From the NCBI GenBank assembly GCA_004298405.1, contig SCSL01000008.1, positions 1-35,077 on the forward strand: a DNA stretch of 35,077 bases. The letters run 5' to 3'. Position numbers and translations under genes: made by a program. Positions 15,425 to 22,702 of the stretch are shown one piece after another (the first letter of the stretch is position 1; each line of letters starts with the position of its first letter). Source of the stretch: Patescibacteria group bacterium. GTDB lineage: Bacteria > Patescibacteriota > Patescibacteriia > UBA9934 > GWF2-40-263. Below the pieces are notes generated by a model, which was not told the DNA's origin, made no database searches, and was given only the letters and a program-made list of their open reading frames with translations.

Positions 15425-16344
15425 ACAACAAGAATGAGAATCAATCCAGACAAGGCAAGAAAGAACGCAATGCTCATGTACTCCTGCATACGGAAGAAGC
15501 GCATTTTTGCCATCGAGGACTCAAGCAGAGCTAACACAAACGAACCGACACAAACACTCACAAGAACGCCCAACACCCCAAGGCCGATCGTCGGCGCATC
15601 CAAATACATTTCTGGTTTTATCCAAACGAGATTCCCTAAGACCAACAGAAACACCGTGAGCTTGATCGAGGAAGCATATTCAAGCATGGCAAGATACGGA
15701 CCGGAATATTCCAAAACCATCGCCTCGTGCACCATGGTGAGTTCAAGATGTGTCGCTGGATTATCAACAGGATAACGAGCATTCTCGGCAAGGGTGATCA
15801 AGATCAACGCAGAAAAACTCAGAAGCAATGCGGGATGGGTCAACGCCGTCATCCCTTGGCCGAATAGGCTCTGGACAGAAGCACTTCCTGCAACGGTCGC
15901 AAAGGCGGCAAAGGTCGTCAGCACGGCTGGTTCAATAAGCGCAGCAAGGGTCATCTCACGACTCGCCCCCATGCCTCCAAACGCCGTAGCCGCATCAAGT
16001 CCACCAAACACAAGAAACACGGAACTGAGTGCCAACACCCCCGCAAGGACAAAGAGATCAACGTGGGCAATACCGCCATCGGAAAATACGAGCGGGAGAG
16101 AAAGAGCGAGGAACACCGCAACACCCAGAACCATGAACGGAACGAAACGAAACATCCAAGACCGGCTTGCAGAGATCACATGTTCTTTCTTGAGAGTGGT
16201 CAGGAGCGCAAAATACATAAGCAAAGGCGAAGCTCCCTGTCTTCCCTGCAGTCGCGCCTTGAACCATCGGATCAATCCCGTGACGAACGGGGCAATCAAG
16301 AGAACAAGAATAACCTGGATGATGAGCATGAGAATCGTGATCAT
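15421..16344 (-). CDS. hyfC: HyfC/HycD-like membrane subunit (NuoH homologue)
   Basis: The 307-residue protein with about eight membrane segments is the NuoH/HycD-type subunit that joins the hydrophilic arm to the membrane arm. The signature ARYPVDNPATHLELTMVHEA and the following VLEYSGPYLAMLEYAS is nearly that of HycD/HyfC and includes the acidic residues of the connecting loop. I start it at ATG 16344, which overlaps the HyfB-like stop (ATGA). A longer frame to 16527 would overlap the upstream gene and adds a non-conserved segment. Confidence 0.9.
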   Translation of the reverse strand: MITILMLIIQVILVLLIAPFVTGLIRWFKARLQGRQGASPLLMYFALLTTLKKEHVISASRSWMFRFVPFMVLGVAVFLALSLPLVFSDGGIAHVDLFVLAGVLALSSVFLVFGGLDAATAFGGMGASREMTLAALIEPAVLTTFAAFATVAGSASVQSLFGQGMTALTHPALLLSFSALILITLAENARYPVDNPATHLELTMVHEAMVLEYSGPYLAMLEYASSIKLTVFLLVLGNLVWIKPEMYLDAPTIGLGVLGVLVSVCVGSFVLALLESSMAKMRFFRMQEYMSIAFFLALSGLILILVV

Positions 16345-18314
16345 AGAGCAATCCAAAGGGTAAGGATGAGGGTCACAAAAATCAGCAAGAGATAAAAGCG
16401 GACATTCCCACTTTGGATTCTCTTCACGTGCTGGGCTGTCCCCAAAAGAAATCGTCCGGCAGGAATATATCCGTAGTCCATCCAGATCGAACGAAGATTG
16501 AGCGTCGACGTATGGGAAACAATCCACGGGTTGGTTGCGGCAACCGGCCGAGTTTCAATCTGCTTCTTGGTTCGTAAAATCAGTCGAAAGAAAAATCGAA
16601 TGGGCGCGGAGAACGCGGTGGCGGTGTACTCCATACTGGCGTTGATGGGTTGTCCGCAATCCCAACCGTGATATTCCCGTTCATGTTCCACACGACTGAC
16701 CAATCGTCGACCAACCCAAACAAGAAACACACACCCGATAAGCAACCAAAGAATGAGTGAGGGTTGGATCGTCGCGCTTCCAACGGCGAGTTCTACTGGC
16801 GAGGCGGTTAAGGAGACTCCTCCAATGAGCGTCAGAACCGTCGGTGCATAGATTCCCAAAACAAGAACCGCGACCGCGCAAACACCAATGGAAAGCAATT
16901 CTCCGGAGGCTGGAAGTTCATGAACTTCCTTGCCTCGAGGTTCAGCCAGCATCGAAAGAGCAAACAGCTTCACCATGGCAAAAATCGCCAATCCTCCAAC
17001 GAGCGCAAGAAGCGCGAATGTGAAGATCAGAACCGCGCTCACCAACGGACTTGTCGTGGAGAAACTCTGTAAGAGTCCCTGAAAAAATATCCACTCCCCA
17101 AAGAACGGACCAAATGGTGGCAAGGAGGCGGCTGCAAGTGCCAGCACACAGAAGGAGATAGAAAGTCCTGGAAGTCGCTTGGCAAGTCCCCCCATCATTT
17201 CAATATTGCGTGTGTGGACAGCTCGCACGACAACCCCAGAAACAAGAAAGAGACCGGTCTTGAAAAGCGCGTGCGCAATGGTGAAGAAAACCGCGGCAAC
17301 GATCGCTGTTTGATACAACCCATCCAATCCCCTGTCCGCCGCAAAAAACGCCATGCCGATCATCGCAAAAATGAGTCCGATATTTTCAATACTGCTAAAC
17401 GCGAGCGTTCGCTTGAAGTCGCGATCGACAACGGCGTACAAAACGCCATACAAAGCCGTCAACAGTCCCACGCCAAGCACAACAAGGGATGCACCCGTGC
17501 CAATGGGAGGAAGAATAAACAATAGGACTCGAAGGAATCCGTAGATCGCCACTTTCAACATGACCCCGGACATGAAGGCAGAGATGTGGCTCGGCGCCGC
17601 GGGGTGCGCTTCCGGAAGCCACACGTGAAAAGGCGCAATGCCGGCTTTAGAACCAAAGCCAAAAAAGAAAAGCCCAAAACAAGTCCAGAGCAACCAGGAA
17701 GGCGCGATCCAGGCCATGGAGGCCAGTGTGGAAAAATCAATAAACAACGAACCCTGCGACAAGAGGAGAAACGCCGCCAGGAGAGCCGCGGCTCCTAGAT
17801 GTGTCATAACCAAGTACAGAAGCGCGGCGCGAATAGCGCTTTGTGATCGATCACTCAGTACGAGAAAAAACGAGGCAATGGACATCACTTCCCATCCCGT
17901 CATGAACGCGAGTGTACTATGCGACAGAATGACGATCTGCATCCCAAGCACAAACGCTGCGACAAGCGCATTCAAACTCGGCACATGATACGTTTCTTGG
18001 TAGGAACGCACATAGGGGCGGGCGTAGATGGCACACAGGATGCTCACAAACGAAATGAGCGAAAAGAAAATTGCTCCAAAGAGATCCAACTGGAACACCG
18101 GGGAAAATTCTGCAAACTCGACAAGGATCTGTAATCCTCTTTCAGGAGCGAGAAAAATTTTGAAACTCGCGCTCAGTCCCAGGATACCTGAAACGACAAG
18201 CAGGATCTGCGAAAGTTTGTGAAATACCAGAGCGCGTCCACCCAAGGCAATGACGCCTGAGAGCACAGTGAACAGTAAACTTGCAAACAAAATATTTTCA
18301 CTTAGCCACAACAT
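16341..18314 (-). CDS. hyfB: HyfB-like antiporter-type membrane subunit (NuoL homologue)
   Basis: This 657-residue NuoL/HyfB-type subunit has about 16 membrane segments. Proton-path residues are kept: Glu in MTGWEVMSIASFF, Lys in GFGSKAGIAPFHVWLPEAHP, Lys in MSGVMLKVAIYGFLR, and a further Lys in ALFKTGLFLVSG. The C-terminal extension carries the HyfB-like stretch YHGWDCGQPINASMEYTATA before a final membrane helix. It starts three bases after the stop of the small-subunit gene. With the HyfF-like subunit it gives the complex two antiporter-like modules. Confidence 0.9.
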   Translation of the reverse strand: MLWLSENILFASLLFTVLSGVIALGGRALVFHKLSQILLVVSGILGLSASFKIFLAPERGLQILVEFAEFSPVFQLDLFGAIFFSLISFVSILCAIYARPYVRSYQETYHVPSLNALVAAFVLGMQIVILSHSTLAFMTGWEVMSIASFFLVLSDRSQSAIRAALLYLVMTHLGAAALLAAFLLLSQGSLFIDFSTLASMAWIAPSWLLWTCFGLFFFGFGSKAGIAPFHVWLPEAHPAAPSHISAFMSGVMLKVAIYGFLRVLLFILPPIGTGASLVVLGVGLLTALYGVLYAVVDRDFKRTLAFSSIENIGLIFAMIGMAFFAADRGLDGLYQTAIVAAVFFTIAHALFKTGLFLVSGVVVRAVHTRNIEMMGGLAKRLPGLSISFCVLALAAASLPPFGPFFGEWIFFQGLLQSFSTTSPLVSAVLIFTFALLALVGGLAIFAMVKLFALSMLAEPRGKEVHELPASGELLSIGVCAVAVLVLGIYAPTVLTLIGGVSLTASPVELAVGSATIQPSLILWLLIGCVFLVWVGRRLVSRVEHEREYHGWDCGQPINASMEYTATAFSAPIRFFFRLILRTKKQIETRPVAATNPWIVSHTSTLNLRSIWMDYGYIPAGRFLLGTAQHVKRIQSGNVRFYLLLIFVTLILTLWIAL

Positions 18315-18317
18315 AGA

Positions 18318-18848
18318 TTACGAATGTTTCTTAAGCGCCCCAGTGAGCGCTTCCAACATCTGAGTCGGCGAGGGTGGATCACCGGGAATTTTTAGGTGAA
18401 CGGGGATGACATTCTCAACCGCGCCAACCACCGCATACGAATCTTTCCAGATTCCTCCGGTGCAGGCCCCATCCCCTACCGCCACGACGATGCACGGTTG
18501 CGGTGCCGCCTCATACGTCGTTCGCACAGCGGTTTCCAAATTTCGTGTCACAGGTCCCGTGACGAACAACATATCCGCATGACGAGGCGAGGCAACAAAA
18601 GACAGCCCGAAACGCTCAATATCATAGTACGCATTTCCAAGGGCTGTTAATTCAATCTCTTCCGCGTTCGTTGAACCACCATCGACAGCTCGAATACGCA
18701 GTGATCGACCTGCATACAGAGAATCAATGATCTCTTTTAACTCCTTTCCTGCTGATTCCAGAGTTTCATCTGATGCAGAAAATGAAGACATTTTTTCTGT
18801 GACCCGAGGTCCAAGAAACAGGGTTCGTAAAAGCTTGAGAATATACAT
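18318..18848 (-). CDS. hyfI: HyfI/HycG/NuoB-like small subunit lacking all [4Fe-4S] cysteines
   Basis: The 176-residue protein has the NuoB-like fold landmarks in order: VDGGSTNAEEIEL, VTGPVTRNLE, GACTGGIWKDSY, VENVIPVHLKIPGDPP. In HycG/NuoB the proximal cluster (N2 in complex I) is held by four Cys. Here the matching positions are T60, E63, G127 and D157 (PGCPP has become PGDPP). C129 is left, but aligns beside the ligand position rather than on it. The proximal cluster is therefore predicted absent. No ferredoxin-like HyfH/NuoI subunit is fused or encoded nearby. First gene of the operon, with its own promoter. Confidence 0.88.
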   Translation of the reverse strand: MYILKLLRTLFLGPRVTEKMSSFSASDETLESAGKELKEIIDSLYAGRSLRIRAVDGGSTNAEEIELTALGNAYYDIERFGLSFVASPRHADMLFVTGPVTRNLETAVRTTYEAAPQPCIVVAVGDGACTGGIWKDSYAVVGAVENVIPVHLKIPGDPPSPTQMLEALTGALKKHS

Positions 18849-18866
18849 AGATTGTAAAGCGCCAAG

Positions 18867-18895
18867 ATTATAGACCCGGAATCAAAACATTTCAA
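18867..18895 (-). promoter_or_regulatory. Promoter of the hydrogenase-like operon
   Basis: On the minus strand a -35 box TTGAAA (18895-18890), a 17-base spacer and a perfect -10 box TATAAT (18872-18867) predict a start near 18860, about 12 bases before the ATG. No Shine-Dalgarno is seen in the leader. Confidence 0.75.
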
Positions 18896-18924
18896 TGGTC
18901 ATAAATGTGGATAATTCTGGGCAT

Positions 18925-18958
18925 TTAAAACCCACCCTTCGACATGGCTCAGGGTGGG
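18925..18958 (-). terminator. Terminator of the beta-CA-like gene; also a repeat-like palindrome
   Basis: Arms CCCACCCT and AGGGTGGG (18931-18938 and 18951-18958) enclose a 12-base loop. On the minus strand the hairpin is followed by TTTTAAAT. The arms plus loop resemble a CTTCGACA...CTCAGGG palindrome that I recall from many bacterial genomes, so it may be a mobile repeat acting as terminator. Confidence 0.65.
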
Positions 18959-18976
18959 CAGGTTGCGTTGTTGCGT

Positions 18977-19612
18977 TCAAACGCGACTAGGCGAGGGCGG
19001 AAAAACGGTCTCCACGCCCAGGGTCTGAAGCGGATCAATGGTGAATCGACGACCCCAGAGATCACGTCCCTTGTCCCTCCAGAACTGAATCCAGTGGTTT
19101 CGGGAAATGAAATAGGTTCGCTTGCGCCCGTCCGGGTAGTCGATGTGAACACGACACACCACCTTGTTGGTGGGGTCGATCTCCTTGATTCGAGACTTGG
19201 AGGACATTTGAAAGATGATCTGATCCAGGATCGTGAGACCGAGGTTTGCAGCCTTTCCACACGGGAGGTGTATCTCAGCGGAAATCACGTGGATCCCCTT
19301 GAGCATCACCGCTTCAGCGATCTGGATGAGGAGGAACCTATCGATTCCCATGTCAGGATAGAGTGGCGAACCATGGGCAATCGCCATACAACCCCCATGA
19401 CAGGTAAGAAGGTGGATCCTTGGCGTGACTCCAGCTTCGATGGCGACCCGACGGTCATGCTCGATGCGATCAAGCATTTGGTCGCCGTCCGGACAGCGGA
19501 TGACGATGACGCCACGCCCCAAATCGAGGCTGTGGCCATTCATGTCCTCCAGTACTCCCTCTTGGCGGAGAAAGTTCACGACTTCTCGGTCGAATTCCGA
19601 CAGGACTGTCAC
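18977..19612 (-). CDS. Hypothetical protein with beta-carbonic anhydrase-like Cys/His motifs
   Basis: The 211-residue soluble product carries IRCPDGDQ at about residues 41-48 and LLTCHGGCMAIAHG about 30 residues later. Beta-carbonic anhydrases bind zinc through CxDxR and HxxC motifs; CPDGD and HGGC resemble these, but the Arg is absent and the spacing between the motifs is short for the family. A Cys/His metal site is likely; carbonic anhydrase activity is only a hypothesis. I start it at GTG 19612, four bases after GGAGG and just downstream of a promoter; the frame is open up to 19765, overlapping atpC. The C-terminal half has a basic, nucleic-acid-like segment (DYPDGRKRTYFISRNHWIQF). It has its own terminator before the hydrogenase-like operon. 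Confidence 0.65.
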   Translation of the reverse strand: MTVLSEFDREVVNFLRQEGVLEDMNGHSLDLGRGVIVIRCPDGDQMLDRIEHDRRVAIEAGVTPRIHLLTCHGGCMAIAHGSPLYPDMGIDRFLLIQIAEAVMLKGIHVISAEIHLPCGKAANLGLTILDQIIFQMSSKSRIKEIDPTNKVVCRVHIDYPDGRKRTYFISRNHWIQFWRDKGRDLWGRRFTIDPLQTLGVETVFPPSPSRV

Positions 19613-19639
19613 AAAACCTCCATCGTGGAAGATTGTTTC

Positions 19640-19690
19640 TGGAATCGACGAGGCAAAAGGATAGCACGGAAGAGAAAAACCTTCAAGATT
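19640..19690 (-). promoter_or_regulatory. Promoter of the beta-CA-like gene
   Basis: On the minus strand a -35 box TTGAAG, a 17-base spacer and a -10 box TATCCT lie between the atpC stop and the GTG start (within the range given). This separates the gene from read-through of the atp operon. Confidence 0.5.
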
Positions 19691-19745
19691 GTTTATAAAA
19701 AAACAGAGGATAACTCGGTCTTCCTTTGGACTTTTAAACAAAAAG

Positions 19746-20183
19746 CTATGTTCGACCGACGTCACGATACTTTTTTCGTTTCATGGCCACTCGGTGGCGT
19801 GCGAGCTCTCGCTCCAGGATCGCGGCCGCGTCGGCAAAAGCGACATCGTCGACATGACGTTTCTCCTCAAGAAGTTGTCGTGCGCGCTCACGTGCCTCTT
19901 CAATTTTTTCCAGTTCGAGTTCCTCGGCACGCTCCGCTGTATCAGCGAGAACAACAAGTTTATTTCCTGGTCGTACTTCAAGAAATCCTGTGGATGCCAC
20001 CAGATACTCAACCGCTCCATCTTTACGCAACGTGAGTTCGCCTGCACGCAGGTTCGCAACAAGCGGAATGTGATCTGGAAGCACCGTCACCTCTCCCATA
20101 TCTGTCATCACAGAAACCGAATCCACCTCGTCCTCATAGACGATTCTTTCTGGTGTGACGATGCTTAAATGTAGCTTCTTCAT
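19746..20183 (-). CDS. atpC: F1 ATP synthase epsilon subunit
   Basis: The 145-residue protein starts MKKLHLSIVTPERIVYEDEV, has the beta-barrel with TVLPDHIPLVANL typical of epsilon subunits, and ends in a helical region (AEELELEKIEEARERARQLL) that can regulate ATPase activity. Last gene of the atp operon. It is separated from atpD by about 95 bases that contain a palindromic repeat. Confidence 0.95.
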   Translation of the reverse strand: MKKLHLSIVTPERIVYEDEVDSVSVMTDMGEVTVLPDHIPLVANLRAGELTLRKDGAVEYLVASTGFLEVRPGNKLVVLADTAERAEELELEKIEEARERARQLLEEKRHVDDVAFADAAAILERELARHRVAMKRKKYRDVGRT

Positions 20184-20198
20184 ACTTCAGACAAACGC

Positions 20199-20270
20199 AT
20201 AACCACCCCTAGCCCCCGTAAAGGGGCGTGGCCCCCACGGGGCTTTACGCCCTCCTTAAAAAGGAGGGGG
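20199..20270. repeat. Dispersed palindromic repeat, copy 2, with an inserted inner palindrome
   Basis: The flank AACCACCCCTAGCCCC and the terminal palindrome around CTCCTTAAAAAGGAG match copy 1 at 6668-6700. Between them lies a further inverted repeat with outer arms CGTAAAG / CTTTACG and inner GC-rich arms, absent in copy 1. It occupies the atpD-atpC gap inside the operon. Confidence 0.75.
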
Positions 20271-20277
20271 ACAGGAT

Positions 20278-21672
20278 TTATTTTCCTGCCTCAACGACCT
20301 CGTCGATCGAACCCTTCATGTAAAAAGCGGCCTCGGGAATATGATCGTACTCCCCTTCGAGAATGCCTTTGAAGGATCGCACCGTGTCTTCGCGCTTCAC
20401 GTATTTTCCAGGGGAGCCGGTAAATTGTTCTGCCACGAAAAAGGGTTGCGAGAGAAATTTCTGAATCTTTCGAGCTCGAGAAACCGTGAGTTTATCTTCG
20501 TCAGAAAGCTCATCCATTCCCAAGATGGCGATAATGTCCTGTAGGTCTTTATAGCGCTGGAGCACTTTTTGGACGCCCCGAGCCGTGTTGTAGTGCTCTT
20601 CACCTACAATGTTTGGATCAAGAATGGTCGAGCTTGAATCGAGTGGGTCAACGGCTGGATAGATACCAAGTTCTGCAAGGGAACGCGCAAGCACAACCGT
20701 CGAGTCCAAGTGTCCGAACGTCGTCGCGGGAGCCGGATCCGTGAGGTCATCCGCTGGAACGTAGACGGCTTGGATGGACGTGATCGATCCTTTCTTTGTC
20801 GACGTGATACGCTCTTGCATGGCGCCCATTTCCGTCGCGAGGTTTGGTTGATATCCCACCGCAGATGGAATGCGTCCCAACAAGGATGACACTTCAGAAC
20901 CAGCCTGGGTAAATCGGAAAATGTTATCGATAAACAAGAGCACATCTCGACCTTCATCATCACGGAAATATTCCGCGAGCGTGAGTCCCGTGAGCGCCAC
21001 ACGTGCACGAGCTCCAGGAGGTTCATTCATCTGACCGAACACGAGAGCTGTCTTGCTGAGCACACCAGACTCTTTCATTTCCTGGTACAAGTCGTTTCCC
21101 TCACGGGTTCGCTCTCCAACTCCCGCAAACACAGAGTAGCCTCCGTGCTCCTTGGCAATATTGTGGATGAGCTCCTGAATAAGCACGGTTTTTCCCACAC
21201 CGGCTCCGCCAAAGAGTCCTGTTTTTCCTCCCTTGAGAAAGGGGCAGATCAGATCGATAACCTTGATACCTGTCTCAAAGACCTCATCTTTTGTTGCTTG
21301 ATCGGCGAAGTCGGGAGCATTACGATGGATCGGATCTTGACGATCTGTTTTTACGTCTCCGAGTCCATCGATGGGCTGACCTGTGACAGAAAACATACGA
21401 CCAAGCGTCTGAGGACCAACCGGCACGACAATCGCGCGTCCGGTGTTTTTCACTTCCATTCCTCTCGTGAGACCGTCGGTGGTCGACATCGCGATTGTGC
21501 GTACGACTCCGCGTCCAACATGCTGGGCGACTTCGAGTGTCAGCGTCGAAGATCCCGAGCTTGTCGAGGGGCGATCAACCTCAAGCGCACTCAAGATTTC
21601 GGGAAGCTCTTCTCCCTGAAAGTGAACGTCCACGACCGGACCGATAATTTGTGAGATTGTTCCTTTGTTCAT
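20278..21672 (-). CDS. atpD: F1 ATP synthase beta subunit (catalytic)
   Basis: The 464-residue catalytic subunit of F1. Walker A GGAGVGKTVLIQELI, the GERTREGNDLYQEM segment with the catalytic Glu, Walker B region DVLLFIDNIFRFTQAG, and the ALVFGQMNEPPGARARV stretch are all present. Length and motifs are standard. The DELSEEED-like C-terminal loop reads DELSDEDKL. It follows atpG by five bases and is followed by a repeat-filled gap before atpC. Confidence 0.98.
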   Translation of the reverse strand: MNKGTISQIIGPVVDVHFQGEELPEILSALEVDRPSTSSGSSTLTLEVAQHVGRGVVRTIAMSTTDGLTRGMEVKNTGRAIVVPVGPQTLGRMFSVTGQPIDGLGDVKTDRQDPIHRNAPDFADQATKDEVFETGIKVIDLICPFLKGGKTGLFGGAGVGKTVLIQELIHNIAKEHGGYSVFAGVGERTREGNDLYQEMKESGVLSKTALVFGQMNEPPGARARVALTGLTLAEYFRDDEGRDVLLFIDNIFRFTQAGSEVSSLLGRIPSAVGYQPNLATEMGAMQERITSTKKGSITSIQAVYVPADDLTDPAPATTFGHLDSTVVLARSLAELGIYPAVDPLDSSSTILDPNIVGEEHYNTARGVQKVLQRYKDLQDIIAILGMDELSDEDKLTVSRARKIQKFLSQPFFVAEQFTGSPGKYVKREDTVRSFKGILEGEYDHIPEAAFYMKGSIDEVVEAGK

Positions 21673-21677
21673 ACCAA

Positions 21678-22586
21678 CTAATTTTCTAGTGCCGCTTTTC
21701 CACTAGAGATCTCTGCGATCTCCTGGGTGATACCGGCCTGACGAGCTTGGTTAAATGTGAATGTCAGATCGTCGATCATTTCCCCTGCCGCGTCAGAGGC
21801 ACTTCTCATGGCCATCATGCGGGCGGAATGTTCGGAAGCGGCTGATTCGAGTACCGCTTGATACACCATGGTCTGAACAAGCCGTGGAAGTATTCTGTCA
21901 AGCACCTCACGCGGGCTAGGTTCAAAGGTGTACTCGCTTGCTTTCGTGAACTTCACTTCTTCGTGTCCCGCTTGTTTTGCCTGACCCACGCTCTTTACGG
22001 TCTCTATCGAGAGCGGGAGAAAATCCAGGACCACGGGCGTTTGACTCACGGCGCTGACAAAGTCCGTATAGGCGAGTACGACCTTATCAAATGACCCTTT
22101 CGTATAATCGTCGACGGCCATCCGTCCGATAGGAAGAATCTCCTCAAATTTTGGGTTGCTCGTGATATCCACGAAACTCGCCAGAATAGGGATCCCCAAC
22201 CGTTTGAGAGTATCCGCCCCGCGCTTTCCAATACACACCGCCTGAACTTGCACCCCGCCCCCGAGGGACTTAATCGCCTCACGCGTACGTCGAAGAACAT
22301 TCGTATTGTACCCACCGGCCAAGCCTCGATCGGAAGTAATGAGGAGCATGAGCACGGATGTGGTCTCACGATGGTGACGCAGAAGTGGATGAAGGCTGGT
22401 GTCCGACAAACGCCCTATAGATTGGACGGTATTCCATGCGAGTTTCGCATAGGGACGAGACGCCAAGACCGCGCTCACGGCTTTGCGCATTTTGCTCGCC
22501 GCAACCAACTCCATCGCCTTCGTGATCTTGCGAGTATTTTTGACGGACTTGATCCGACGTTTGATAGCTCGAGTTTGAACAGCCAT
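21678..22586 (-). CDS. atpG: F1 ATP synthase gamma subunit
   Basis: The 302-residue central rotor subunit has the N-terminal helix with RRIKSVKNTRKITKAMELVAA, the middle ITSDRGLAGGYNTNVLRR, and the C-terminal MMAMRSASDAAGEMIDDL and FNQARQAGITQEIAEI, all typical of gamma. Length is normal. It is separated from atpA by 116 bases holding three palindromes. Confidence 0.97.
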   Translation of the reverse strand: MAVQTRAIKRRIKSVKNTRKITKAMELVAASKMRKAVSAVLASRPYAKLAWNTVQSIGRLSDTSLHPLLRHHRETTSVLMLLITSDRGLAGGYNTNVLRRTREAIKSLGGGVQVQAVCIGKRGADTLKRLGIPILASFVDITSNPKFEEILPIGRMAVDDYTKGSFDKVVLAYTDFVSAVSQTPVVLDFLPLSIETVKSVGQAKQAGHEEVKFTKASEYTFEPSPREVLDRILPRLVQTMVYQAVLESAASEHSARMMAMRSASDAAGEMIDDLTFTFNQARQAGITQEIAEISSGKAALEN

Positions 22587-22618
22587 ACGAGACTTCTTCT
22601 TTCGATACTCCTTCTTAG

Positions 22619-22681
22619 GGGCTTCAGCCCCGTCACGTCGTTCGCGAACGCCGTGACCCGTCCGGACGCCGCTAAAGCGGC
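22619..22681. repeat. Cluster of three palindromes between atpA and atpG
   Basis: A GGGCTTCAGCCC palindrome (22619-22630), a 26-bp inverted repeat with arms GTCACG / CGTGAC around a perfect CGTTCGCGAACG centre (22632-22657), a GTCCGGAC piece, and a GCCGCTAAAGCGGC palindrome (22668-22681) follow one another. Read on the minus strand it has the same order as the copy at 30019-30060: GCCGC hairpin, GTCCG linker, GGGGC-type hairpin, then TAAGAAG or TGAGAAG. Confidence 0.8.
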
Positions 22682-22702
22682 TAAGAAAAGTAAGAAGGAT
22701 AA

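Noticed and set aside
11728..18848. A functional NiFe hydrogenase or formate hydrogenlyase
   Set aside because: Large and small subunits lack all metal-site cysteines, and there is no ferredoxin subunit, maturation gene or formate dehydrogenase in the window.
11728..18848. Respiratory complex I (NADH:quinone oxidoreductase)
   Set aside because: The membrane subunits match HyfB/C/E/F rather than the Nuo set, NuoA/J and NuoE/F/G are absent, and the N2 cluster ligands are missing.
18944..20035. Plus-strand open frame of 363 codons
   Set aside because: It lies antisense to the beta-CA-like gene and atpC. The minus-strand gene has a ribosome site, promoter, terminator and conserved Cys/His motifs; the plus frame has no recognisable domain and no ribosome site.
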